Below are positions 12,423 to 19,835 of a stretch of DNA of 36,036 nucleotides, piece after piece. Position numbers and translations under genes: made by a program. The notes under the pieces are model-generated. The model was not told the origin of the DNA and did no database searches. It saw only the letters and a program-made list of their open reading frames with translations. Where the stretch lies: NCBI GenBank assembly GCA_946480465.1, contig CAMLJY010000061.1, positions 1 through 36,036 of the forward strand. Reading direction: 5' to 3'. Numbering within the stretch: position 1 is the first letter of the stretch; each line of letters begins with the position of its first letter. Origin of the DNA: an uncultured Burkholderiales bacterium (GTDB lineage: Bacteria > Pseudomonadota > Gammaproteobacteria > Burkholderiales > Burkholderiaceae).

Positions 12423-13754
12423 ATGGCACGTCAGTATTTCGGCACCGATGGGATTCGCGGCGAAGTGGGCTGCGAACCGATCACGCCAGACTTCATGCTT
12501 CGGCTTGGCCATGCCGTGGGCCGCGTCCTGCGCCGGTCCGCGCAGCGCCCCGTGGTTCTCATTGGCAAGGACACGCGGATTTCCGGCTACATGATCGAAT
12601 CCTCGCTCGAGGCAGGCCTGGCCTCCGCTGGCGTGGACACGCTCCTGACCGGACCTCTCCCGACCCCCGGCGTCGCCTATCTGACGCGGGCGTTGCGATT
12701 GGATCTGGGGGTCGTGATCAGCGCATCTCACAACCCATATCAGGACAACGGCGTCAAGTTTTTCTCCGCACGAGGCGAGAAATTGCCGGATGAATGGGAG
12801 CTGGCGGTCGAAGCGGCGCTTGACGAGCCGCCGCAGTGGGTGGATGCGGCGACGCTCGGAAAGGCGCGCCGGGTCGAAGACGCACGCGGCAGATACATCG
12901 AGTTCTGCAAGAGCACCGTCGGCAACGACCTGTCGCTGCGCGGATTGCGCATCGTGGTCGATGCGGCCCACGGGGCTGCCTATCATGTGGCGCCCGACGT
13001 CTTTCACGAGTTAGGCGCCGAAGTCATCACGATCGGCTGTAGCCCGGATGGCGTCAACATCAATGACGGCGTCGGCGCAACCGCGCCGGCTGCCCTCGTT
13101 GCTGCGGTGGAACAGCATCGTGCCGACTACGGCATTGCGCTCGACGGGGACGCCGACCGACTGCAGCTGGTTGATGGCGGCGGCCGCCTCTTCAACGGCG
13201 ACGAGTTGTTGTATGCCATGGTGGCCGATCGACTCTCGCTGGGCCTGGCCGTCCCTGGTGCCGTCGGGACGCTCATGACGAACATGGGTGTCGAAGTTGC
13301 TCTTCGCCAGCGTGGCGTGGACCTCGTTCGCGCCAAGGTGGGAGATCGCTACGTGCTTGAAGGACTACTAGCGAGGGGCTGGTTGCTGGGTGGCGAGAGC
13401 TCGGGGCATCTGCTGGCATTGGACAAGCACACCACAGGCGATGGCATCGTCAGCGCACTGCAGGTCCTGCAGGCAGTGCAACGGGCCCGCGCCTCGCTCG
13501 CCGAATTGCTCGAGGGGGTGCAACTCTTCCCGCAAACCCTGCTGAACGTGCGCCTCGACCGCATGGCTGATTGGAAGGAGAACGCGCGCCTGGTCGCCGA
13601 AGCTCGCGCCGCCGAAGCGGAACTGGCCGGCACGGGGCGCGTGCTGATCCGTGCGTCCGGCACGGAGCCGGTGCTGCGGGTGATGGTCGAAGCGCGCGAT
13701 GGTGTCCAGGCCGCCCATTGGGCCCAGCGCCTGGCGGACGCGGCGGGCGGCTGA
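12423..13754 (+). CDS. glmM: Phosphoglucosamine mutase
   Basis: GlmM interconverts glucosamine-6-phosphate and glucosamine-1-phosphate on the way to UDP-GlcNAc for peptidoglycan and LPS. The 443-residue length is typical. Motifs in order: [15 protein letters not shown] at the N-terminus, the phosphoserine loop [14 protein letters not shown] with S102 (the same number as in E. coli), the metal loop [13 protein letters not shown] near 240, the sugar-binding [10 protein letters not shown] near 322, and the phosphate-binding [15 protein letters not shown] near 410. Start is ATG at 12423 with AAGGA about 10 nt upstream. It is probably co-transcribed with folP. No intrinsic terminator is obvious in the 107 bp before the convergent next gene. 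Confidence 0.96.
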   Translation: MARQYFGTDGIRGEVGCEPITPDFMLRLGHAVGRVLRRSAQRPVVLIGKDTRISGYMIESSLEAGLASAGVDTLLTGPLPTPGVAYLTRALRLDLGVVISASHNPYQDNGVKFFSARGEKLPDEWELAVEAALDEPPQWVDAATLGKARRVEDARGRYIEFCKSTVGNDLSLRGLRIVVDAAHGAAYHVAPDVFHELGAEVITIGCSPDGVNINDGVGATAPAALVAAVEQHRADYGIALDGDADRLQLVDGGGRLFNGDELLYAMVADRLSLGLAVPGAVGTLMTNMGVEVALRQRGVDLVRAKVGDRYVLEGLLARGWLLGGESSGHLLALDKHTTGDGIVSALQVLQAVQRARASLAELLEGVQLFPQTLLNVRLDRMADWKENARLVAEARAAEAELAGTGRVLIRASGTEPVLRVMVEARDGVQAAHWAQRLADAAGG

Positions 13755-13861
13755 CCCTCGCGAACGCTGCGGCCCCGGTCCGGATGCTTCTGATGTCGCT
13801 GGCGCCAACGAGCAGACGGCGCGTCGGTGGCTTGGATTTCAGTGGGTCTGCCGCCGATGCG

Positions 13862-15520
13862 TCAGTCACTGCCTAGCCGGTGATAGACGACGAGCCACTC
13901 GTGGCGGTCGGTCGGCCGCTGCTCGCGGGCGACCTCGCGCCATGGGGCCGCCAGCGCAGCCAGCGACCCGCCACGCTGAACCAGGACGAGGGTGTCACAG
14001 GGAGAAGCGGCGTCACCGTTTTTCGCGTCGACTTTCAGCCGCGCGTGGAACTCCAGGGCTGCAATCAGCGGCAGGTTTGAATCCAGTGTGGCGACGCAGC
14101 CTGCGGTGGGAAGCCATGGTCGAATCCGCTCGATGGCCGGACGGTAGCTTCGGCCGTGATCGAGCAGTGGCAGCCACAAGGTCATCAGGAGCAGCCAGCA
14201 CAGCGCTACACCGCCAGCCGGAAGGACCAGGCTCTTCCACAACGCCGTACGTTGCCTCCCGGTTCGCCAGCGGACAAGCCAGACCCAGGCAGCGGTAGCC
14301 GCCGAGGCCCACGCCACCGACGCCCATGAGAGCGGCATCTGAAAGCCCGGGGCCAGGCGCTCCAGGTTGGCTGCCGGCTTCGCCGGCACGCCCGTGACCA
14401 TCGATAGGTAGATCACCCAGATCGTGAGCCCGCAGACCGAGAAGAAGAAGACCGAGAACCAGTCGATCCCCGCAGAGGTCGATCGATGAAGCGTGGGCAG
14501 GGCGAAGGCGGCGAGCGTGGCCGTCGCCGGCAGGCCGAGCATCAGCGCCCGGTCGGCCCCCCCCATCACGACGCAGCTGGCCAGGGCGACAGCGAGCGAC
14601 AGCAGCGGCACCGAAAGATGCGGATTCACAAGATGCCGGCGCCAGCGCCAGATCGTCCACAAGGCCAGGACCCAGGCGGGCCAGAGGAACCAGGCGAAAA
14701 GGCGGACCAGTTGCACCGGGTCTGGCGCCCCCCCGACGCGCCATCGCCAGGCGTGAACGGGCCAGGCAGCCAGCAGCGCCAGCAGCAGAGCGGCTATGCC
14801 CCACGGACGGAGTGCGCGAAGGGCTGCCAGCTTCGGATGGGATGTAAGTGCGATGGCGCCTACGCCCAGTGCCGCCGCCATCGCAGGCGCATCGCTTGCC
14901 GCCAGTGCGGGCAGCGAAAGCAGCAAAGCGGCCCGCGGTCCCCAGGTCTGCCGCGCGCCCGCCGCCAGACCCCACTGAAATGCCCCGATCGCGGCCAGCT
15001 GCGCCAACTCGGGGGTGGTCTCATGCCCCAGTTGCAGCAGGCCGAGTGTGGCGATCAGCGCCAGCAGGGCGCCGTCCGCGACCGCGCGTGCGTAGTCGGT
15101 GGGGTCGGCTTCGCCGCCGAAGGCAAGGGGTAGGGGCTGCGCCGCTTCGGTTCGGGCCAGGTTGAAGGCTGCATACCAGACCGACGCCAAGGTGAATGCC
15201 AGCAGTAGTGCAAACGGCAAGCGCGCTGCCAGCGGCGCCTCGATCCATGGGGTCAGCAGAGAAATGCTGGCTGCGCCGATCCAATGTGGCAGCAGCGACG
15301 CACCGGTCGCGATGCCTCCCAGCATCGGGTCGAGCCATGAAGTCCTGCCCTCCGCCATGGCCAGCATCTGGCCGAACGCGATCAGGTCGGCGCCGCGCCA
15401 AGGGTCCCGGCCGAGGAGCCCTGGAAGCAGGTAGGCGCCGCAGAACAGCAGCAACGCCAGGCGCGGAAGGCGTCGCGCAGCGTCATGCGTCACCAATGCA
15501 GGCCGAGGCAGGGGTGTCAC
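13862..15520 (-). CDS. Multi-spanning GT-C/ArnT-like membrane protein
   Basis: This 552-residue protein has about ten to twelve hydrophobic segments over residues 18-455, then a soluble C-terminal tail of about 95 residues. Just after the first hydrophobic segment comes GLLGRDPWRGADLIAFGQ. This resembles the acidic first periplasmic loop of ArnT/PMT (family 39, GT-C fold) glycosyltransferases, where an Asp or Glu after the first helix is catalytic. The likely role is transfer of a sugar from a polyprenyl-phosphate donor to an envelope acceptor, but donor and acceptor cannot be read from the sequence. The start is GTG at 15520; another GTG nine codons later is possible. It follows the L31 terminator by only about 25 nt, and no partner genes of a glycan locus are nearby. 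Confidence 0.6.
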   Translation of the reverse strand: MTPLPRPALVTHDAARRLPRLALLLFCGAYLLPGLLGRDPWRGADLIAFGQMLAMAEGRTSWLDPMLGGIATGASLLPHWIGAASISLLTPWIEAPLAARLPFALLLAFTLASVWYAAFNLARTEAAQPLPLAFGGEADPTDYARAVADGALLALIATLGLLQLGHETTPELAQLAAIGAFQWGLAAGARQTWGPRAALLLSLPALAASDAPAMAAALGVGAIALTSHPKLAALRALRPWGIAALLLALLAAWPVHAWRWRVGGAPDPVQLVRLFAWFLWPAWVLALWTIWRWRRHLVNPHLSVPLLSLAVALASCVVMGGADRALMLGLPATATLAAFALPTLHRSTSAGIDWFSVFFFSVCGLTIWVIYLSMVTGVPAKPAANLERLAPGFQMPLSWASVAWASAATAAWVWLVRWRTGRQRTALWKSLVLPAGGVALCWLLLMTLWLPLLDHGRSYRPAIERIRPWLPTAGCVATLDSNLPLIAALEFHARLKVDAKNGDAASPCDTLVLVQRGGSLAALAAPWREVAREQRPTDRHEWLVVYHRLGSD

Positions 15521-15545
15521 CGTTCGATCTTGCTGGAGCGGGCAG

Positions 15546-15570
15546 TAAAAAGGGCAGCCGAGGCTGCCCT
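15546..15570 (-). terminator. Strong Rho-independent terminator after rpmE2
   Basis: On the minus strand AGGGCAGCC (15570-15562) pairs with GGCTGCCCT (15559-15551) around a tight TC turn, followed by a run of T at 15551-15547. The perfect 9-bp stem plus U-run is a textbook intrinsic terminator. It lies 31 nt after the rpmE2 stop and just before the start of the membrane-protein gene. Confidence 0.85.
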
Positions 15571-15600
15571 GTCGTCCGAATGCATCGGGATCGTCTTGCG

Positions 15601-15870
15601 TCAGGCCGACTTCTTCGCGAGGCCCACGCGCGCAAACTTGTTGCGGAACTTCTCGACGCGGCCGCCGAGGTTGTCCACGCTCTTTTGAGTCCCCGTGTAG
15701 AAGGGATGGGTTTCGCTGGTGGTTTCCAGCTTCACCAGCGGCAGCTCACGGCCGTCGTCCATCTTGACGGTTTCCTTGGTCTGCACCGTCGAGCGGGTGA
15801 CGAACTTGAAGCCGTTGGACAGATCCACGAAGCAGACTTCGCGGTAGTTGGGGTGAATGCCTTCTTTCAT
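15601..15870 (-). CDS. rpmE2: 50S ribosomal protein L31 type B
   Basis: This 89-residue protein starts MKEGIHPNYREVCFVDLSNG and contains FKFVTRSTVQTKETV and the C-terminal SETHPFYTGTQKSVDN. It is the zinc-independent, C-minus L31 form: the CxxC zinc pairs of type A L31 are missing. The single cysteine at position 13 replaces the usual valine. L31 sits at the 50S central protuberance and forms an intersubunit bridge. The start at 15870 has AGAGG 6 nt upstream; an open extension to 15906 has no family similarity. In many bacteria the type B form is the paralogue used when zinc is scarce, but in Burkholderiales it is often the only copy. It follows rho on the same strand. Confidence 0.93.
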   Translation of the reverse strand: MKEGIHPNYREVCFVDLSNGFKFVTRSTVQTKETVKMDDGRELPLVKLETTSETHPFYTGTQKSVDNLGGRVEKFRNKFARVGLAKKSA

Positions 15871-15963
15871 GAGAACCTCTCGCCGTGAGTATCGGCAGCC
15901 ACGCACGCACCATGCGCGCGCACTTGCCCATTGCGCAGAACCGCCCGAAGCGGAAAACCCGCG

Positions 15964-15969
15964 ATTATA
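15964..15969 (-). promoter_or_regulatory. Candidate rpmE2 -10 element
   Basis: A perfect TATAAT on the minus strand lies 14 nt downstream of the rho stop codon, implying a leader of about 85 nt before rpmE2. The leader begins with a short CCGC-TTCGG-GCGG hairpin. No consensus -35 stands 16-18 nt upstream, so promoter strength is uncertain. Confidence 0.45.
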
Positions 15970-15983
15970 GCTGCGTGACCAGG

Positions 15984-17246
15984 TCAGCCACCACGCCGCA
16001 TCATGTCGAAGAAATCCAGGTTGTTCTTGCTGGACTTCATCTTGTCGAGGATGAACTCCATTGCCTCGATCTCGTCCATCGGATACAGCAGCTTCCGGAG
16101 GATCCAGGTCTTCTGGAGGATCTCCGGCTTTAGCAGCATTTCTTCGCGGCGGGTGCCCGACTTGTTGATCAGGATGGACGGGTAGACGCGCTTTTCGGCC
16201 ATGCGACGATCCAGGTGGATTTCGCAGTTGCCGGTGCCCTTGAACTCTTCGTAGATGACTTCGTCCATGCGGCTGCCGGTGTCGATCAGCGCCGTGCCGA
16301 TGATGGTCAGCGAGCCGCCTTCCTCCACGTTGCGCGCCGCGCCGAAGAAGCGCTTCGGACGCTGCAGCGCATTCGCATCGACACCACCGGTCAGAACCTT
16401 GCCGGAGGAGGGCAGCACGTTGTTGTAGGCGCGGGCGAGGCGGGTAATCGAGTCCAGGAGGATGACCACGTCCTTCTTCAACTCCACCAGCCGCTTGGCA
16501 CGCTCGATGACCATTTCAGCCACCTGCACATGGCGCGCCGCAGGCTCGTCAAAGGTCGAACTGATGACCTCGCCGCGGACCGTGCGCTGCATTTCCGTCA
16601 CCTCTTCCGGCCGCTCGTCGACGAGCAGCACGATAAGGTGGATCTCGGGGTGGTTGGCGACCAGCGAGTGCGCGATGTGCTGCATCATCACCGTCTTGCC
16701 AGTCTTCGGTTGAGCGACCAGCAGCGCGCGCTGTCCCTTCCCGATGGGCGCGATCAGGTCGATGATGCGGCTGGTGATGTTCTCTTCGTTCTTGATCTCT
16801 CGTTCGAGCTTGAACTGCTCCTTCGGGAAGAGCGGCGTCAAGTTCTCGAACATGATCTTGTGCTTGCTCTCCTCGGGCGTCAGGCCGTTCACGCGGTCGA
16901 CCTTCACAAGCGCGAAGTAGCGCTCGCCGTCCTTTGGCACGCGCACCTCGCCTTCGATCATGTCGCCGGTGTGGAGATTGAAGCGGCGGATCTGGCTGGG
17001 CGAGAGGTAGATGTCGTCGGTCGACGCCATGTAGCTGGTGTCGATCGAGCGCAGGAATCCGAAGCCGTCAGGCAGGACCTCGAGCACGCCATCGCCGAAG
17101 ACCTGCTCGCCGGCTTTGGCGCGCTTCTTCATGATCGCGAACATCAGCTCCTGCTTGCGCATGCGAGCGACGTTGTCGATCTCCAGCGACTCGCCCATCT
17201 TGATGAGCTCGGAGACGTGGAGCGCCTTCAGTTCTGACAGATGCAT
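15984..17246 (-). CDS. rho: Transcription termination factor Rho
   Basis: Rho is the hexameric RNA-dependent helicase that ends transcription at rut sites. The 420-residue length is near that of E. coli (419). It starts [20 protein letters not shown] (helical N-terminus), then the RNA-binding cold-shock-like domain with [15 protein letters not shown] and [15 protein letters not shown]. The ATPase core has Walker [16 protein letters not shown] near 172-186, Walker [19 protein letters not shown] and the Q-loop/R-loop region with [13 protein letters not shown]. The ATG at 17246 is supported by the family N-terminus. The frame stays open well upstream, but that part is not Rho-like. No Shine-Dalgarno is visible; the bases before the start are C/T-rich. 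The gene lies after trxA and before rpmE2. Confidence 0.96.
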   Translation of the reverse strand: MHLSELKALHVSELIKMGESLEIDNVARMRKQELMFAIMKKRAKAGEQVFGDGVLEVLPDGFGFLRSIDTSYMASTDDIYLSPSQIRRFNLHTGDMIEGEVRVPKDGERYFALVKVDRVNGLTPEESKHKIMFENLTPLFPKEQFKLEREIKNEENITSRIIDLIAPIGKGQRALLVAQPKTGKTVMMQHIAHSLVANHPEIHLIVLLVDERPEEVTEMQRTVRGEVISSTFDEPAARHVQVAEMVIERAKRLVELKKDVVILLDSITRLARAYNNVLPSSGKVLTGGVDANALQRPKRFFGAARNVEEGGSLTIIGTALIDTGSRMDEVIYEEFKGTGNCEIHLDRRMAEKRVYPSILINKSGTRREEMLLKPEILQKTWILRKLLYPMDEIEAMEFILDKMKSSKNNLDFFDMMRRGG

Positions 17247-17493
17247 AACGGGGAAACACCGTGGAGAGGTGGGCTGGGCGCCTTGCCAGGGACGTGCAGC
17301 CGGGATGCGGGCAACCAACCGTTGCGCACAAGCCTCCGCGTCTACCGGGAGGCAAAACAAGCGCTGGGGTGTGGGCCGGAACCACGCGCTCGTTCGGTGC
17401 CGGTGGCGCCGGCGGCGTGGTGGCAGATCCTGCGGCAGCGGGCGCGAGGCCCCGTGAGCTGATGGCTCCTGGGCTGTACCGCCCGCAGCATTG
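17247..17493 (-). other. Long 5' leader of rho
   Basis: If the TATAAT at 17505-17500 is used, the rho mRNA begins near 17493 and has an untranslated leader of about 247 nt. The last 50 nt before the ATG are C-rich and G-poor on the mRNA strand (for example CCCACCTCTCCACGG, then GTTTCCCC), which fits a Rho-loading site for autoregulation. E. coli rho has a similarly long, attenuated leader. Function here is inference. I see no conserved small open frame in it. Confidence 0.4.
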
Positions 17494-17499
17494 AAGCGA

Positions 17500-17530
17500 A
17501 TTATAGGTGCGGCTGCAGGAACGCCGTCAA
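17500..17530 (-). promoter_or_regulatory. Promoter for rho inside the 3' end of trxA
   Basis: On the minus strand TTGACG (17530-17525) and TATAAT (17505-17500) are separated by 19 bp. The -10 overlaps the trxA stop codon (17503-17501). The hexamers are close to sigma-70 consensus; the spacer is 1-2 bp longer than ideal. Confidence 0.55.
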
Positions 17531-17830
17531 CTGCGCCTTCGACAGGGCGCCCACCTTGGTTGCGGCGAGCTGACCGTCCTTGAACAGCATCAGCGTCGGA
17601 ATCCCTCGGATCCCGTACTTCGCGGGCACGTCTCGGTTCTCGTCGACATTCAGCTTGGCGATCTGGAGCTTGCCACCCAGTTCCTTGGCGGTCTCGTCGA
17701 GGATCGGTGCGATCATCTTGCAGGGCCCGCACCACTCCGCCCAGTAGTCCACGAGAACGGGGGTCTCGGACTTCAGCACGTCGGCATCGAACGAGGCGTC
17801 GGTGATGTGCTTGATCAGTTCACTGCTCAT
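17501..17830 (-). CDS. trxA: Thioredoxin 1
   Basis: Thioredoxin is the small cytoplasmic dithiol reductant reduced by thioredoxin reductase. The 109-residue protein has the active site [12 protein letters not shown] with C34 and C37, then [20 protein letters not shown] and the cis-proline loop [15 protein letters not shown]. Length and motifs match E. coli TrxA (109 residues). The start at 17830 is chosen because AAGGA lies 6 nt upstream on this strand and [14 protein letters not shown] is the usual N-terminus. It is the first gene of the minus-strand trxA-rho-rpmE2 group; rho appears to have its own promoter within the end of trxA. Confidence 0.96.
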   Translation of the reverse strand: MSSELIKHITDASFDADVLKSETPVLVDYWAEWCGPCKMIAPILDETAKELGGKLQIAKLNVDENRDVPAKYGIRGIPTLMLFKDGQLAATKVGALSKAQLTAFLQPHL

Positions 17831-17887
17831 CGCTGTTCCTTCGGAAGGAGAGAGGCCCGGAAAGGAGCCTCGAAGAATTCTGACATA

Positions 17888-17917
17888 AGGGCCCCGCCCC
17901 CAATCGGGCAGGGCCCT
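17888..17917. repeat. GC-rich inverted repeat between trxA and the kinase genes
   Basis: AGGGCCC (17888-17894) pairs with GGGCCCT (17911-17917), with an inner GCCC/GGGC (17896-17899 / 17906-17909). It resembles a terminator but lies between two divergent genes, 58 nt upstream of the trxA start, where no transcript should end. It could be a leader structure of trxA or the remnant of a lost gene's terminator. Confidence 0.5.
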
Positions 17918-18074
17918 CGCAAGGCGTGCCAATCGCAGTGATAGCCCGCGGCTGCGGCAAGGGTGTGAGATGCCTCACGGTCACCGCGATCTGGTGCATG
18001 TTCACCATGCTGTTCAGGACTTCGTGGATCTGGCTCGCAAGGTCCAATCGCGGGAGCCTCGTTCATTGCACCCA

Positions 18075-19835
18075 ATGCCCGTTTCCTCGTCGGCCCCCCC
18101 TTCGGCTGCAGCACGCCAACAGGCCGTGCGCCACTTCGGCCGCTTTCAGCTGCTGCAGCTCGCAGGCAAGAGCGCGCGCACCATGCTGTGGCTGGTGGCC
18201 GACCCCCGCAATGGCCAGGACCTCGTCCTCGCGATGCCGCGCCGTCGGCCTGCCGACGGGGCTGCGCTCGACCAGTGGATGCAGTCTGCACGGCGTGCCG
18301 CCCGCATCGATCACCCTTCACTCGCCCATGTTGTCGAGGTGGGCGAGGTGGAGCAGTGGCCCTACATTACCTACGACCGAGGGAACAGCGCATCCCTCGC
18401 CGAGATGCTCACCGGAAAGGGCATGGCGGCCACGGAGTTGGTCCCACGCGCCTTGCAGGCACTGCAGGGCCTGGCCTTTGCCCACGAAGCCGGGGCATCA
18501 CACCGGGACCTTCAGGCGACGATGCTGCTGATCGGCGAGTCGGGCCCCTGCCGGGTGATGGGGGTGGGGGTCGCGCTGGGCACGGGCGACTCCGCAGCCG
18601 TGGGCGGCCTGCATGCGCATCGCCTCGCCGCCGAAAGGGACGTGCTGGCACTCGGCTTGGTGATGCACCACGCCCTGGCGGGGCAGGCGCCGCTCGGGCA
18701 GGCCGACATCGGCGCAGTGATCGAGCGCATGCCGCCGCTGGGCCGCGACATCGTGCGGCTGCCCTGGAGCACGGCCCACCAGATTCCGGAGGCGCTTCGG
18801 GCGATCGTCAACCGTGCTACCGACCGGCAAGAGCGGCAGCGCTACCGTAACGCGCGCACGCTGCAGCATGCGCTGGAAGGCTGGTTATCCACGCAGGCCG
18901 GGATCGGGGGGGGGCCGGCGGCCCAATTGCTCGATCGCGTGCGCGCCAACGGCGTGCTTCCGGCCGTGCCAGGGGGCGCTGCACGCGCCGCGCGTTTGGC
19001 GTTGATGGAGCGTGAACGCACCAGTGAACTGGCCGAGATCGTGTTGCAGGACACCGCGCTGGCCTTCGAACTGCTGCGCATGGTCAACAGCGCACAGGTG
19101 CGGGCGGCGATGGCAGCGGGCAGCGGGCCCGTGATGACGATTCGCAGGTCCATCGCAATGCTGGGCCTGGATGGGGTGCGGCGTGCCGCGCTGTCCCTGC
19201 GCGCCTGGCCGGGACCACTGAATGACGCGCACGCAGCAGAGATGGAGCGGCTCCTCGAGCGAGCGCGCCGCGCCGCACGGATCGCGCAATGGCTGCGACC
19301 GCGCGGCTATGACGCCGAGGTGGTCTTCCTCATCGCTCTGCTGCAGAACCTGGGACGGCTGGTGCTGCAGTACCACTTTCCGGAGGAGGCTCAGCAGATG
19401 CGCCGCCTGATGCAGCCGGCGCCGGCAGCGAAGGCAGGGGAACCCGACGAGCCGGGCATGACCGAAGAGGGTGCCGCATTCGCGGTGCTGGGCACCGACG
19501 TGGAGTCCCTGGCCTCTGCCGTGACGCGCCAGTGGGGCCTGGACGAGTCGATGCTGTACATGATTCGCCGCGTATCGCCAACTGCACCGATCCGGTCTGC
19601 GGACAGCGACGACGACGTGCTGCGGCTTTCAGCCAGCTGTGCCAACGAAGTGGTTGACGTGTCCAGCCTGCCGCCTCCGCAGCAGTCGAATGCACTGCAG
19701 CGCATAGCGCATCGCTATGCCCGGGCGCTGGGCTTGACGCTACGCGATATCCAACTGGCCTCGCAGGGCGTGGCACCGGGTTCGGAAGAAGACACGGCTG
19801 CGGGCCGTGCATCTCAGCTGGGAGGACTGAATTGA
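18075..19835 (+). CDS. Pseudokinase-HDOD signalling protein
   Basis: This 586-residue protein has an N-terminal Ser/Thr-kinase-like domain (about 20-275) and an HDOD domain (about 285-490). Aligned with its downstream neighbour, the kinase part has lost the beta-3 lysine (Ala53), the alpha-C glutamate (Ser71), the second glycine of the G-loop (GKS at 31-33), the catalytic-loop Lys and Asn (HRDLQATM, 143-150) and the DFG aspartate (GVG at 163-165). HRD alone remains, so it is probably a pseudokinase. The HDOD domain shows ELLRMVNSAQVR and LLQNLGRLVLQYHFPEEAQQ (HD replaced by Q424-N425). The ATG at 18075 is preferred to one at 17970: the intervening codons lack the usual G/C third-position bias and the neighbour also begins close to its GRF motif. 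Its end overlaps the next gene as TTGA. Cellular role unknown. Confidence 0.8.
   Translation: MPVSSSAPPSAAARQQAVRHFGRFQLLQLAGKSARTMLWLVADPRNGQDLVLAMPRRRPADGAALDQWMQSARRAARIDHPSLAHVVEVGEVEQWPYITYDRGNSASLAEMLTGKGMAATELVPRALQALQGLAFAHEAGASHRDLQATMLLIGESGPCRVMGVGVALGTGDSAAVGGLHAHRLAAERDVLALGLVMHHALAGQAPLGQADIGAVIERMPPLGRDIVRLPWSTAHQIPEALRAIVNRATDRQERQRYRNARTLQHALEGWLSTQAGIGGGPAAQLLDRVRANGVLPAVPGGAARAARLALMERERTSELAEIVLQDTALAFELLRMVNSAQVRAAMAAGSGPVMTIRRSIAMLGLDGVRRAALSLRAWPGPLNDAHAAEMERLLERARRAARIAQWLRPRGYDAEVVFLIALLQNLGRLVLQYHFPEEAQQMRRLMQPAPAAKAGEPDEPGMTEEGAAFAVLGTDVESLASAVTRQWGLDESMLYMIRRVSPTAPIRSADSDDDVLRLSASCANEVVDVSSLPPPQQSNALQRIAHRYARALGLTLRDIQLASQGVAPGSEEDTAAGRASQLGGLN

Noticed and set aside
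17247..17735. An open extension of rho by about 163 codons
   Set aside because: It runs out of frame through trxA and the intergenic leader and does not resemble Rho; the remaining 420 residues match the family length.
17970..18074. An upstream ATG that would extend the pseudokinase-HDOD protein by 35 residues
   Set aside because: The extra codons show little G/C bias at third positions, unlike the rest of the gene, and the paralogous neighbour begins close to its GRF motif. It has an AAGGG upstream, so some doubt remains.
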